Source: Usitatibacter sp035624355
Lineage (GTDB): Bacteria; Pseudomonadota; Gammaproteobacteria; Burkholderiales; Usitatibacteraceae
Direction of reading: 5' to 3'
DNA length: 59,052 bases
Assembly: GCA_035624355.1 (NCBI GenBank)
Contig: DASPRQ010000015.1
Span: 1-59,052 of the forward strand
Below the pieces are notes generated by a model. That model saw nothing but the letters and a program-made list of their open reading frames with translations, was not told the origin of the DNA and made no database searches. This document shows, one piece after another, positions 43,521 through 54,312 of the stretch. The position numbers and the translations under genes were made by a program. Numbering within the stretch: position 1 is the stretch's first letter; each line of letters begins with the position of its first letter.

Positions 43521-44224
43521 ACATGCAGCTGGAAATCCTCGCAGACGCCGAGGCCGCGGCCGTGCGCGGCGCGCAGGTCATCGCCGCCGACGCGCGCTCG
43601 GCGGTGGCCGCGCGCGGGCGCTTCGTGATGGCGCTGAGCGGCGGCCGCACGCCGTGGGCGATGCTGCGCTACCTCGCGGACGCGGACCTTCCCTGGGGCG
43701 GCGTGGACGTGCTCCAGGTCGACGAGCGGATCGCGCCTGCGGGCGACCCGCAGCGCAACCTCACGCACTTGCGCGCGAACCTGCTCGAGTACGCGCCGCT
43801 GCGCCCCGACCAGGTCCACGCGATGCCGGTGGAGGCGCCCGATCTCGAAGCGGCCGCCGCCCACTATGCGGCAACCCTCACCGACCTCGCGGGCTCGCCG
43901 CCGGTGATCGACCTCGTCCACCTCGGGCTCGGCGCCGACGGCCATGCCGCCTCGCTCGTGCCGGGCGATCCCGTGCTCGAAGTGAGCGACGCGCTCGTGG
44001 CGCTCGCCGGGCCTTACCAGGGCTTGCGGCGGATGACGCTCACCTATCCCGCGATCAACGGCGCGCGCCGCGTCCTGTGGCTCGCGACGGGCGCCGAGAA
44101 GGCCTTCATGCTCGAGCGCCTGCGGGATGGCGACCGGTCGATCCCGGCGGGGCGCGTCGCGCAGGTCCGGGCGCTCGTGCTCGCCGATCGCGAGGCGGCC
44201 TGGAAGCTCGCCGCGCCGCACTGA
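43517..44224 (+). CDS. pgl: 6-phosphogluconolactonase
   Basis: About 235 residues. FVMALSGGRTPWAMLRYL, VDERIAPAGDPQRN and VHLGLGADGHAASLVPG with the catalytic His, then RRMTLTYPAINGARRVLWL, match the DevB/Pgl family. It hydrolyses the Zwf product. The start is GTG overlapping zwf, or the ATG two codons later. It completes the oxidative pentose phosphate operon. Confidence 0.93.
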   Translation: MNMQLEILADAEAAAVRGAQVIAADARSAVAARGRFVMALSGGRTPWAMLRYLADADLPWGGVDVLQVDERIAPAGDPQRNLTHLRANLLEYAPLRPDQVHAMPVEAPDLEAAAAHYAATLTDLAGSPPVIDLVHLGLGADGHAASLVPGDPVLEVSDALVALAGPYQGLRRMTLTYPAINGARRVLWLATGAEKAFMLERLRDGDRSIPAGRVAQVRALVLADREAAWKLAAPH

Positions 44225-44287
44225 GCGCCGCGCGCTCCGCGCCGTCCTATACTTGCCGGCGCGACGTCCTCGAAAAGGGAGACACGA

Positions 44288-45996
<1,709 letters not shown>

Positions 45997-46000
<4 letters not shown>

Positions 46001-46449
46001 CAGCGGACGAGATCGGTGTGCCCGAAGCCCTTCGAGTAGTCGAGCACGGAGATCACCTCCGGCGCCACGCGGAAGATGCGAACGTCCGACGGGGCCGGTA
46101 TCGCCACCGGCATCGAGTCCTGCTTCGGATACTTGAGCATCAGCATGCGCAGCACCTTTTCCCCTTCGGCCGGATCGGTCACGGCCTTCGCGCGCGCCGC
46201 CATGGAGAGCCCCATGATCTCCATCACCTGCGGCGCATCGTGGTCGACCGTGATCGACACCCGGTCGTCGCGCGCGATGTTCGCCGCCTTCTGGCTGTCC
46301 GGGCCGCAGAGGAAATAGATCGCAAGGCCCTCGTTCGCGTAGCCCACCGTCGTCGCCTGCGGCCAGCCGTCGGGCCGTAGCGTCGCGATCGTCATGACCC
46401 GGTGCTGGTCCAGGATCTCCAGGATCTTCCGCTTCATGCCCTCGTCCAT
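45997..46449 (-). CDS. pyridoxamine 5'-phosphate oxidase-like FMN-binding protein
   Basis: 150 residues with the split-barrel pattern KILEILDQHRVMTIATLRPDGWPQATTVGYANEGLAIYFLCG...SQKAANIARDDRVSITVDHD. The family binds FMN or F420; the true substrate is unknown and full PdxH motifs are absent. AGGAGG lies 7 nt before the ATG. It is divergent from merT-merP. Confidence 0.85.
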
Positions 46450-46521
46450 CTTCCACCTCCTCGCGAAAGCCCGCTCGATCGAGATATGATGCCGCATGCT
46501 TCCGATCCCATTGTGCTTCAC

Positions 46522-46893
46522 ATGAGCGCGCGAGCCGACGACCGGCCGGTCGGGACGCCCGCGCAGGTGGCGCTCGCCGCCGGCGGCATCGCGGCGATCC
46601 TGGCTTCGACCTGCTGCCTGGGGCCCTTGCTGCTCGTCACGCTCGGCTTCTCGGGCGCGTGGATCGGGAACCTGACGGCGTTCGAGCCCTATCGCCCCTA
46701 CTTCATCGGGGCGGCGCTGGTCGCCCTCGCCGTGGCCCAGCGACGCATCTGGCGCCCGGCCGCGGAATGCAGGCCCGGCGAGGTCTGCGCCGTTCCGCAG
46801 GTCAAGCAGGCGTACAAGATCCTGTACGGGATCGTGGTCCTGCTCGTCGTCGTCGCGCTCGGATTTCCGTACGTCGCTCCGCTTTTCTACTGA
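46522..46893 (+). CDS. merT: MerT-like mercuric ion transporter
   Basis: 123 residues with three helices. The first helix carries the vicinal cysteine pair (LASTCCLGPLLLVTLGFSGAWIGNL) and the cytoplasmic loop the second pair ECRPGEVCAVPQ, as in MerT. FEPYRPYFIGAALVALA is also family-typical. It imports Hg(II) through the inner membrane from MerP. The ATG at 46522 gives the usual length; an upstream in-frame ATG is possible. No merR or merA was found in the window. Confidence 0.9.
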   Translation: MSARADDRPVGTPAQVALAAGGIAAILASTCCLGPLLLVTLGFSGAWIGNLTAFEPYRPYFIGAALVALAVAQRRIWRPAAECRPGEVCAVPQVKQAYKILYGIVVLLVVVALGFPYVAPLFY

Positions 46894-46904
46894 TGGGAGA
46901 TGCA

Positions 46905-47189
46905 ATGAAACGTTTCCTCGCCGCGATCGCCTTCGGCCTCGCTGCCGCACCCGGATGGGCGGCCGAAAGGACGGTCACGCTGTCGATTCCGTCGATGGAC
47001 TGCCCGGCCTGCCCGATCACCGTGAAGAAGGCGCTCGCGAAGGTGCCCGGCGTCGCGCGCGCCGACGTGAACTTCGACAAGCGCGAGGCCACCGTCACGT
47101 TCGACGACGCGAAGGCGAGCGTGGGGGACCTCACGGACGCCACGAAGAACGCGGGTTACCCCTCGAAGCCCGTCGCCAAGGCCATCTGA
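46905..47189 (+). CDS. merP: MerP-like periplasmic mercury-binding protein
   Basis: 94 residues. A signal peptide (RFLAAIAFGLAAAPGWA) is followed by an HMA domain with the metal motif PSMDCPACPITVKKAL; the MerP ligands are both cysteines of CPAC. The ferredoxin-like end is TVTFDDAKASVGDLTDATKNAGYPS. It binds Hg(II) in the periplasm and hands it to MerT. It follows merT by 11 bp. Confidence 0.92.
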   Translation: MKRFLAAIAFGLAAAPGWAAERTVTLSIPSMDCPACPITVKKALAKVPGVARADVNFDKREATVTFDDAKASVGDLTDATKNAGYPSKPVAKAI

Positions 47190-48418
47190 AGACGCCGAAC
47201 CCGCCGTCGGAACTGCCCGTCGGGCCCGTCCTCGCGCTCACGACGGCCACCCAGTCGCTTTCGACGCTCGGCATCCTCGCGCTCGCCGCCGTCGCGCCCG
47301 CGGCCGCGAAGGGCCTCGGCGTGAGCCCGGCCCTCATCGGCTACCAGGTCGGCGTCGTGTTCTTCGGCGCGATGGTCTCCGCCGCGACGGCCGGCGGCAT
47401 CGTGATGCGCTACGGCGCCGTGCGCGCGAGCCAGGTCACGCTCTGGCTCATCGGCGCCGGCTGCGCGATGTCGGCGATCGGCTCCCTCTACGCGACCGTT
47501 CCCGGCGCGATCGTCATGGGCCTGGGCTACGGGATCCCGAACCCCGCGGCCTCGGCGCTGCTCGCGCGCATTCCGTCGCATCGCAGCATCAACCTGCTCT
47601 ACTCGATCAAGCAGACCGGCGTGCCGATCGGCGGAATCCTCTCGGGCGTGCTCGCGCCGCCGATCGCGGTCGCGTTCGGATGGCAGGCCGCGCTCCTCGT
47701 GTGCGCCGCGCTCCTCGGCGCGCTCGGCTTGGGCATCGGCGTCGTGCGCCAGGCGTGGGACGGGGACCGCCGGCCCGATGCCCCGATCCTCGCCGCGGTC
47801 GCGCGGAGCGCCGCGCTCGTGTGGGGGCACGGGCCGCTGCGCTGGATCTCCGTCACCTCGTTCCTCTATTCGGGCGTCCAGCTCTCGCTCACCGGATTCC
47901 TCGCGACGTATCTCGTGAGCGACATCCGCCTGAGCCTCGTGCTCGCGGGGACGGTGCTCTCGATCACGCACGGGAGCGGCGCGGTGGGCCGGCTCGTGTG
48001 GGGCTGGTTCGCGGACCGCGTGCGCTCCGGGTCGCTCGCGCTCGTCGTGAACGGGCTGCTCGCGGCCGTGGGGGCGCTCGTCACGGCCGCGATCGCGCCG
48101 CAATGGCCGATCGCGGCGGTGATCGGGGCGGCGGCATTCTTCGGCTTCTGCGCCGTGGGCTGGAACGGCGTGTACATGGCGCTCATCTCGCAGTTCAGCC
48201 CTGCGGAGCGCATCGGCTACGCGGTGGGAGGGAGCCTCATCATGACCTACGCGGGCGTGATCGTCGTGCCGCCCGCGTTCGCGACGCTGCACGGCCGGAT
48301 GCATCTCGGATACGGCACGGGCTTCGCGGTGCTCTCGATCGTCGCGCTGCTGGGTGTCGCGTGCGTGAGCATGGCGGCCAGGGCGGCGGCTCGGGCGTCG
48401 CTCCGCCGAAATCTGTGA
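47186..48418 (+). CDS. MFS transporter with apparent CTG start
   Basis: About 410 residues with twelve predicted helices. Family-type motifs include MRYGAVRASQVTLWL, YSIKQTGVPIGGILSG and GRLVWGWFADRVRSG. It resembles the CynX/NimT or Bcr-like MFS group; substrate unknown. In the frame upstream of TM1 there is no ATG, GTG or TTG; the first usable codon is CTG at 47186, which overlaps the merP stop as CTGA. A true start at CTG, or a sequence error nearby, would explain this. Confidence 0.8.
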   Translation: MKTPNPPSELPVGPVLALTTATQSLSTLGILALAAVAPAAAKGLGVSPALIGYQVGVVFFGAMVSAATAGGIVMRYGAVRASQVTLWLIGAGCAMSAIGSLYATVPGAIVMGLGYGIPNPAASALLARIPSHRSINLLYSIKQTGVPIGGILSGVLAPPIAVAFGWQAALLVCAALLGALGLGIGVVRQAWDGDRRPDAPILAAVARSAALVWGHGPLRWISVTSFLYSGVQLSLTGFLATYLVSDIRLSLVLAGTVLSITHGSGAVGRLVWGWFADRVRSGSLALVVNGLLAAVGALVTAAIAPQWPIAAVIGAAAFFGFCAVGWNGVYMALISQFSPAERIGYAVGGSLIMTYAGVIVVPPAFATLHGRMHLGYGTGFAVLSIVALLGVACVSMAARAAARASLRRNL

Positions 48419-48537
48419 ACCACGTCACAACGCCGGCGCCAAAAAACGCCCCGGATTTGTGCGGCCGGCCACAGCGCCAGGCCGAACAAGGGGATCACAA
48501 TGGTCTTCCTGCGACCTCGCCTGCGAGGACGTGGATC

Positions 48538-50133
48538 ATGGACACGATCGAGAGGGGCCCCGGGCATCGGGGCCACCCGAAGCACGACCCCGCAGCGGCG
48601 GCGAAGCTGCTCGCCGAGCTGCGCGGCGCCGATTCCCTCGCGGCGCTGAACGACCTGGCCGCCTGGCTCAGGGAGCTCACCGCGGTTCCCGCCCCCGACG
48701 CAGCCGCGCACGGCGAGATCGTCGCGCTGATCCAAGAGGCGGGAGCCCCGCACGTTTCCGCGCTGCTGGCGCCGTTCCTCCTGAGACCGGCCGACAGGCC
48801 GAAGGGCCACGAGTCGACGTGGCCTCCGGTCAACAGCTACCTTGCGGAGGCGTCGCGCGCGCTGGGCACGGCAGCGGAGCGCCTGCTCGAGCGAGCGGCG
48901 AGCGACCCGTCGGCGCAGCCTGCGGCCGCGGCCGCCGCGGCCCGAGCGCTGCACGCGTGCCGGCTGTTCACGAAGGCCTGCCTCGTGCGCTATCTCGGCG
49001 TCCCGCCGCAGGTCTGGCGGACGGCATACACCGTTCATCGCCATGCGGAGGCGGCCCACTGCGCCGCGATCGCGGTCCGCATGCACGGCGGCGACAAGAC
49101 GACGACCACCGTCGAGCAGGAGCTCCTGCGGCTGTTGATGCTGCAATCCGCCGCGCCCGAAATGATGGCGCCGGGACAGGTCGAGGTGGCCGACTGGGCG
49201 ACCGAGCAGCTGGGAGCGGATTTCACGTTGCGCCCGCCCGGGGTCGCGGACAACCCGTTCTGCTTCGATCCGGCGGGCGACGCGCCCCCGCACCGGGCGG
49301 CCGACCCGGCGCCGGGCTCCGATGCGGCGTTGCGCTATTTCGGCCCGGGCATGGCCTACGAGTCCCTGGGGCGCGTCTTCAAGCAGATGGGAACGAGCGG
49401 AAGCGTCGAGATCAAGGCGGCCGGCAAGGCGATCGCCCCGCACGTCCAGCTCTCGGCCGTGCAGCATCTGCTGGCGTTCTGGGCGGAGAGGTCTCCGTAT
49501 ACGGCACCCGCTCGCGAGCCGGCGACGGGGACCCTCCAGGTCGTCCGCGGCTATTCCCAGGCCTGGCAGCAGCTTTCCCATGGTGGAACGTCCACGAGCG
49601 AGCTGAGCCTCGCGGAGGATGGAGACGTTCCCCTGCAGGCGCCGGAAACCTGGACCCTTCACGACCGGGGCGGCAACGAGCTCGGGGTGGAGATTCCGCG
49701 CTCATCGGCCGACTCCGTGCGCTGCGGCGACGTGGTCGCGATCTCGACCGGCGCCGAGGGCGAGTGGTGGCTGGGCCTGATCCGCTCGATGCATGCCGGG
49801 GCGGGACACGGCACGCATGCCAGCATCTACATCGCCAGCCGGCATCCGCAGGCGATGCAGGCGCGCATGGTCATCCCGCGCGGCGAGGAGGCCGGCGTCA
49901 GCGAACAGGCCGCCCGCCAGTTCTCGTACGCCAATGTGCGCGCGATCATCGTATCGGACGGCGCCGCGACGTCGCAACCGGCCAACGCGCTCCTGCCGCC
50001 GGAGAGCTGGAAGGAAGGCCGCGCTTTCGAGGTGGCGGTCGAAGGCACAGCGCGCTTCCTGCGCTGCGTGCGCATCCTGCGGCGAGGCGACGATTACGTG
50101 CGTACGACGTTCGACTGGACGCAGAGCGCCTGA
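48538..50133 (+). CDS. large cytoplasmic protein of unknown function, possible PilZ-like C-terminus
   Basis: 531 residues with no signal or membrane segment. The N-terminal ~330 residues are Ala/Leu-rich and likely helical (GADSLAALNDLAAWLRELTAVP, with HACRLFTKACLVRYLGVPPQVWR). The C-terminal ~200 residues are beta-rich, including WTLHDRGGNELGVEIPRS, SVRCGDVVAIST and WWLGLIRSMH. A PilZ-like barrel is one possibility, but the RxxxR/DxSxxG signature is not clearly present. No family is assigned with confidence. The start is the ATG behind GAGGAC. Confidence 0.6.
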   Translation: MDTIERGPGHRGHPKHDPAAAAKLLAELRGADSLAALNDLAAWLRELTAVPAPDAAAHGEIVALIQEAGAPHVSALLAPFLLRPADRPKGHESTWPPVNSYLAEASRALGTAAERLLERAASDPSAQPAAAAAAARALHACRLFTKACLVRYLGVPPQVWRTAYTVHRHAEAAHCAAIAVRMHGGDKTTTTVEQELLRLLMLQSAAPEMMAPGQVEVADWATEQLGADFTLRPPGVADNPFCFDPAGDAPPHRAADPAPGSDAALRYFGPGMAYESLGRVFKQMGTSGSVEIKAAGKAIAPHVQLSAVQHLLAFWAERSPYTAPAREPATGTLQVVRGYSQAWQQLSHGGTSTSELSLAEDGDVPLQAPETWTLHDRGGNELGVEIPRSSADSVRCGDVVAISTGAEGEWWLGLIRSMHAGAGHGTHASIYIASRHPQAMQARMVIPRGEEAGVSEQAARQFSYANVRAIIVSDGAATSQPANALLPPESWKEGRAFEVAVEGTARFLRCVRILRRGDDYVRTTFDWTQSA

Positions 50134-50154
50134 GCCTCCGTCGAGCCTGCGCGG

Positions 50155-50745
50155 CTAGTCGTGGTTCAGGGCCGCCTGGATCTCGGCGAAGCTGTGCGCG
50201 ACCTCCCCGGTCTGGAGCGCCTCCCCGAGCTGGCGCGCGATCTGCGAGGTCGAGAAGATGCCCCGGATCATCGGGTGGCCCGCGGAGTCGTACTCGGCCG
50301 CCAGGGCGTGCTGCCGGCGGGAGCGTGCGAGCGTGGTGACGATGTGCCCCACGCGCGCCGAGCGCACGTCCGAGTAGGCGAGCACCTCGAGACGCTCCTG
50401 CGGCGTCATGATGTCGGCCACCGCGATGTCGCCGCGCGTGCCGCCGAACTCGCGCAGGTGAAGCAGGGGCTTTTCTCCCAACAGGTCGGTCGCGGTGATC
50501 AGGCCCTCGACCTCGTTCTCGACGTTCACGACGAGCAGCAGCCGGACGTTGCGGCGGACCATCACCCGCATCGCGTGCTCGATGGAGGCCTGCGGGTCGA
50601 TCGTCACCGCGGTCACGACCTTCAGGTCCGTCATCACGCTGGTCGCCGGATCCTCGAGCTTCGCCGAGCCGGTCTCGATGCTCGGCTGGCAGAACGTGGC
50701 ATGCCGGGGGAGCGGCCGGGCGGTCAGCGCCGGGAACGCCTGCAT
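50155..50745 (-). CDS. CBS-domain protein
   Basis: 196 residues. Two CBS motifs are seen: SVMTDLKVVTAVTIDPQASIEHAMRVMVRRNVRLLLVVN with VEGLITATDLLGE, and DIMTPQERLEVLAYSDVRSARVGHIV with IRGIFSTSQIARQLG. It is a soluble regulatory module likely to bind an adenine nucleotide; no effector domain is fused. The ATG has GGAG upstream. It stands next to a divergent membrane protein gene. Confidence 0.88.
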   Translation of the reverse strand: MQAFPALTARPLPRHATFCQPSIETGSAKLEDPATSVMTDLKVVTAVTIDPQASIEHAMRVMVRRNVRLLLVVNVENEVEGLITATDLLGEKPLLHLREFGGTRGDIAVADIMTPQERLEVLAYSDVRSARVGHIVTTLARSRRQHALAAEYDSAGHPMIRGIFSTSQIARQLGEALQTGEVAHSFAEIQAALNHD

Positions 50746-50913
50746 GGGGGTCTCCGTGGATGCGGCTTGCGTGACGACGATGTTGCAGCCGTCCACCCGC
50801 GTGCGCCACTTGAATAAATTGATCCCCGGATATCGTTTTCTTGGGTGGAATCCGATAGTCTGGCGCCGACGGCGGGGCGGGGCTCGCCGCGCGAAGACGG
50901 CATGGGAGGCCGA

Positions 50914-51441
50914 ATGGGCACCCGCAGGATCGCAACGCTCCTCGTCTGCGCCGGATTCCTGGCGGGGATCGCGCTCGACCGGCTGTGGCTCGCGGCCGCA
51001 CTGCCGGCCTTCTCGAGTGCCCTCCTCGCGCAGCCGGGCCTCATGCTGTCCGGTGCGAAGGTGCTGGGCGGATTCACGTTCGGCGTCCTGGCGCCGGTGC
51101 TCCTCGCGCTGCTGGTCCTCGCGCTGGCGCTCTTCCCGTGGGCGCACGCGTCGTATCCCGTGGCGCGCCGGGAGCGCTTCCGGCTGATCGGCCGGATGTC
51201 CGGCATCATCCTGCTCGTGCCGCTCTGGATCGTGGCCGCGGGATTCGTCTATCGGCTCGTCAAGCCGTACCTGCCGCCGCCCGCCTCGACGATCCTCGAA
51301 TCGTTCGGTTTCCAGCCGAGCCTGTACTACCGGGTGCCCGACGACGCGCACCGGCTCCTGGGCCCGTTCGACGGCAGCCTCGCGTGCTTCGCCGGGCTCG
51401 CCGTGGGGCTGCTGCTCATCTATTACAAGCTTCCGCGTTGA
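50914..51441 (+). CDS. four-helix inner-membrane protein, unknown function
   Basis: 175 residues with four predicted helices (RIATLLVCAGFLAGIALDRLWL, VLGGFTFGVLAPVLLALLVLALALFPW, MSGIILLVPLWIVAAGFVYRLV and ACFAGLAVGLLLIYYKL) and a ~40-residue loop before the last helix. GGGAGG lies 4 nt before the chosen ATG; another ATG is four codons earlier. No family recognised. Confidence 0.6.
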   Translation: MGTRRIATLLVCAGFLAGIALDRLWLAAALPAFSSALLAQPGLMLSGAKVLGGFTFGVLAPVLLALLVLALALFPWAHASYPVARRERFRLIGRMSGIILLVPLWIVAAGFVYRLVKPYLPPPASTILESFGFQPSLYYRVPDDAHRLLGPFDGSLACFAGLAVGLLLIYYKLPR

Positions 51442-51463
51442 GGGTGGCGTCCCGCGGGCGCGA

Positions 51464-52696
51464 TCACCCTCCCGTGCAATGGTCCCGCTGCAGCTCCACG
51501 CGGCGATTCTTGGCGCGGTGCTCGTCGGTGTCGTTCGGAACCAGCGGGCGCGTATCGCCGTAGCCCGCGGTGCGGATGCGCCCCGCCTCGACGCCGTGCG
51601 CGACGAGCCACACCTTCACCGCGCCCGCCCGCTCGGCCGACAGCTTCATGTTGTAGTCGCGCTTGCCGACGTCGTCGGTGTGGCCGCCGATCTCGCCGCT
51701 GAATTTCGGCTCCGCCTTGAAGATCGCGAGCACCTCGTTCAGCACCGGCTCGGATTCGGGCTTGAGCGTCGCCTTGTCGAAGTCGAAATTCACGCCGTAG
51801 ATCTCGAGCTTGCACGACTTGGGCGGCGGCCCGCCCGCTTGCACCGTGAGCAGGCTGTACGAGGTGGTGGACTGCTCGTTGCCCGATCCGTGCCTGTAGA
51901 TGTACCAGAGGTCGCCCTGGGGCGTCTTCTGCGTGAGCACCGCCTGGTTCGCGTCGGCCGGGTCGGTGACGAGCTGCGCGCCGATCTTCTCCAGCGCCGC
52001 GACGTAGTTCCGCTGCACGGCCATCGGCACCGGATCGCGGCTCGGGTCGGCGAGCTCGTAGACGATCTCGTGCACGCGGCCCGCCATCTTCTTCGTGCCG
52101 TCCTTCGTGTCGAACTCGACCGTGTCGAAGTCGCGGTTGTTGCACTCCGCGCGCTTGAAGTAGGAGAACTGCTTCACGAGCCACGAGGGATCCTTGCATC
52201 CCGCGGTGTCGATGGGTCCCGCGACGGGCTTCGCGACCACCTCCTGCTCGAGCGGCGCCTCCTCGAGCGTGGTGAGCGTGTACGTCCCGGTGGAGTCCTC
52301 GTTTCCGCTGCCGTGCTCGTAGAAGTACCACGCCTCGCCATGCGGGCCCTTCTTGCGCAGCAGGGCGTTGTAACCTTCGTTCTGGACGACCTGCGCGCCG
52401 AACTTCTGGCCGGCCTTCGCGTAGTACTCGCGCGCGGTCGCCGCCTTCGGATCCTTCGAGGGATCCTTGAGCTCGTAGAAGACCGAGACGCGGTGGCCGC
52501 TCACGCTCCGGGTCTTCCCGTCCGCGTCGACGTCGCGCGAATCCCACGCGCGCTCTTCGCACCCGGAGATCGCGAAGCCGGGCATGGGGGTCGGCGCCCA
52601 TTCGGGGTTCGTACACTTCTTGTCGGCCGCCGACGCGCCGGCGGCAGCGAGAATGGCGGCCGTAAAAAGACAGCCGCCGAGAATTCGTCCCTGCAT
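51464..52696 (-). CDS. OmpA-family protein with duplicated N-terminal module
   Basis: 410 residues. A signal peptide (GRILGGCLFTAAILAAAGASAA) is followed by two similar ~130-residue modules. Module 1 runs from CTNPEW and module 2 from CKDPSW, with shared motifs FYELKDPSKDP / VYELADPSRDP, GAQVV/GAQLV and WYFYEHGSGNEDST / WYIYRHGSGNEQST. The C-terminal OmpA domain binds peptidoglycan: VNFDFDKATLKPESEP and GHTDDVG...NMKLSAERAGAVKVWL...GYGDTRP...NRRVEL. It is likely periplasmic or outer-membrane-associated. AGGGAG precedes the ATG. Confidence 0.9.
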   Translation of the reverse strand: MQGRILGGCLFTAAILAAAGASAADKKCTNPEWAPTPMPGFAISGCEERAWDSRDVDADGKTRSVSGHRVSVFYELKDPSKDPKAATAREYYAKAGQKFGAQVVQNEGYNALLRKKGPHGEAWYFYEHGSGNEDSTGTYTLTTLEEAPLEQEVVAKPVAGPIDTAGCKDPSWLVKQFSYFKRAECNNRDFDTVEFDTKDGTKKMAGRVHEIVYELADPSRDPVPMAVQRNYVAALEKIGAQLVTDPADANQAVLTQKTPQGDLWYIYRHGSGNEQSTTSYSLLTVQAGGPPPKSCKLEIYGVNFDFDKATLKPESEPVLNEVLAIFKAEPKFSGEIGGHTDDVGKRDYNMKLSAERAGAVKVWLVAHGVEAGRIRTAGYGDTRPLVPNDTDEHRAKNRRVELQRDHCTGG

Positions 52697-52832
52697 GTTC
52701 GCTCCCTGGGTTTCCTGGCGAGCGCGAGTATACAGGGGCGGTCCTGCGCGAAGCCGTCGCTGCGCGGCTATCCTAGCGGTGAATCGACGGGCGGCCGCGG
52801 TACCGGACACCGGAGGACGTGGGGGAACACCT

Positions 52833-54245
52833 TTGTACACCTGGTCGGAGATGCAGTCCCTGGACCTGCCGGGCCTGCTGGGCGCCGCGATCTATCTCGT
52901 CACCGGGCTCGGCTCCGGCCTGCACGCCCTGCTCACCAAGTCCGATCCGCGCAGCGCCCTGAGCTGGATGGCCTTGTGCGTCCTGGTGCCCTATGGCGGG
53001 GCGCTGTTCTATTGGCTGCTCGGGATCAACCGCGTGCGACGCCGACAGCTTTCGCCGTGGGGTTCGGCCTCGCAGACCGCCGTCCACACGAGCGCCCTGG
53101 CCGGGGAGGGCCTGCGCGCCCAGGTGCGGATCGGGGACGCGCTCACGCGCCGCCCCCTCGAGCCGGGAAACGCCATCGAGGCGCTGCACAACGGCGAGCT
53201 CGCCTTCCCGAGGATGCTCGAGGCGATCCGCGAGGCGCGCGAGTCCGTCTGGCTCGCCACGTACATCTTCCAGACCGATGCCGTCGGCGGGGAATTCATC
53301 GACGCGCTCGGCGCGGCGGTGCGGCGCGGGGTCAGCGTGCGGGTGCTCGTCGACGGCATCGGCGAGTGGTACGACTGGCCGCACGTCGTGCCGCGCCTGC
53401 GGCGCAAGGGCGTGCCGACCGCGCGCTTCCTGCCGCCGCGCCTGCTGCCCCCGAACCTCTCGCTCAACTGCCGCAACCATCGCAAGATCCTCGTCGCCGA
53501 CGGCCGGATCGCCTTCATCGGCGGGATGAATCTCGGTGGGCGCGAGGTCGGGGGCGGAACGGGCCGCCGCATGACCGACATCCACTTCAGGCTCCTCGGG
53601 CCGGTGGTCGCGCAGCTCGCCGAGGCCTTCGCGGAGGACTGGGGGTTCGCGACCCACGAGCGGCTGCCGACTCCGGCCGCGCCGGGCTCGGCGGGGCAAT
53701 CCGTCTGTCGCGTCATCACCGGCGGGCCGGACGAGGACGTGGACAAGATCCTGCTGATCCTGCTGAGCGCGCTCGCGAGCGCCGAGCGCCACGTGCAGAT
53801 CATGACGCCCTATTTCATCCCGCCCCTCGAGCTCGTCGCGGCGCTCGAGGCCACGGCCCTGCGCGGGGTGGACGTGTCGGTCGTGCTGCCCCGCCGCAGC
53901 AACCTGCGCTACATCGACTGGGCGACGCTGCACTGGATCCCGGCGCTCGTGGCGCGCGGCGTGCGCGTGCACCTGCAGGAGCCGCCTTTCTCACACGCGA
54001 AGCTCGTGGTCGTCGACGGCCGCTACGCGCACATCGGCTCGGTCAACGTCGACACGCGCAGCCTGCGCCTCAATTTCGAGATCGCGGTGGAGGTCTACGA
54101 CGAGCGCTTCTGCGCGGAGCTCTCGGCGTCCATCGCCGAGCGTGAGCGCGCATCCCCGCCCCTGACCGTCCAGGAGACCCGCTCCGTGCCGGTCCTGCCG
54201 CGGGTGCGCAACGCCCTGTGCTGGCTCGTGTCGCCCTACCTGTGA
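52833..54245 (+). CDS. cardiolipin synthase (PLD superfamily)
   Basis: About 470 residues. Two N-terminal helices (GLLGAAIYLVTGLGSGLHALL and ALSWMALCVLVPYGGALFYWLLG) precede two HKD phospholipase D motifs: NHRKILVADGRIAFIGGMN and HAKLVVVDGRYAHIGSVN. Membrane-bound, it condenses phosphatidylglycerol to cardiolipin. The start is either TTG at 52833 with GGGGGA upstream, or ATG at 52851, whose GGAG is too close. Confidence 0.9.
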   Translation: MYTWSEMQSLDLPGLLGAAIYLVTGLGSGLHALLTKSDPRSALSWMALCVLVPYGGALFYWLLGINRVRRRQLSPWGSASQTAVHTSALAGEGLRAQVRIGDALTRRPLEPGNAIEALHNGELAFPRMLEAIREARESVWLATYIFQTDAVGGEFIDALGAAVRRGVSVRVLVDGIGEWYDWPHVVPRLRRKGVPTARFLPPRLLPPNLSLNCRNHRKILVADGRIAFIGGMNLGGREVGGGTGRRMTDIHFRLLGPVVAQLAEAFAEDWGFATHERLPTPAAPGSAGQSVCRVITGGPDEDVDKILLILLSALASAERHVQIMTPYFIPPLELVAALEATALRGVDVSVVLPRRSNLRYIDWATLHWIPALVARGVRVHLQEPPFSHAKLVVVDGRYAHIGSVNVDTRSLRLNFEIAVEVYDERFCAELSASIAERERASPPLTVQETRSVPVLPRVRNALCWLVSPYL

Positions 54246-54312
54246 GAAGGCGTGCACCCCGGACTCGGCGCCTCTCGCGATTACAATCGGCGTTCGTTCA
54301 GGGAGGCTCCCG

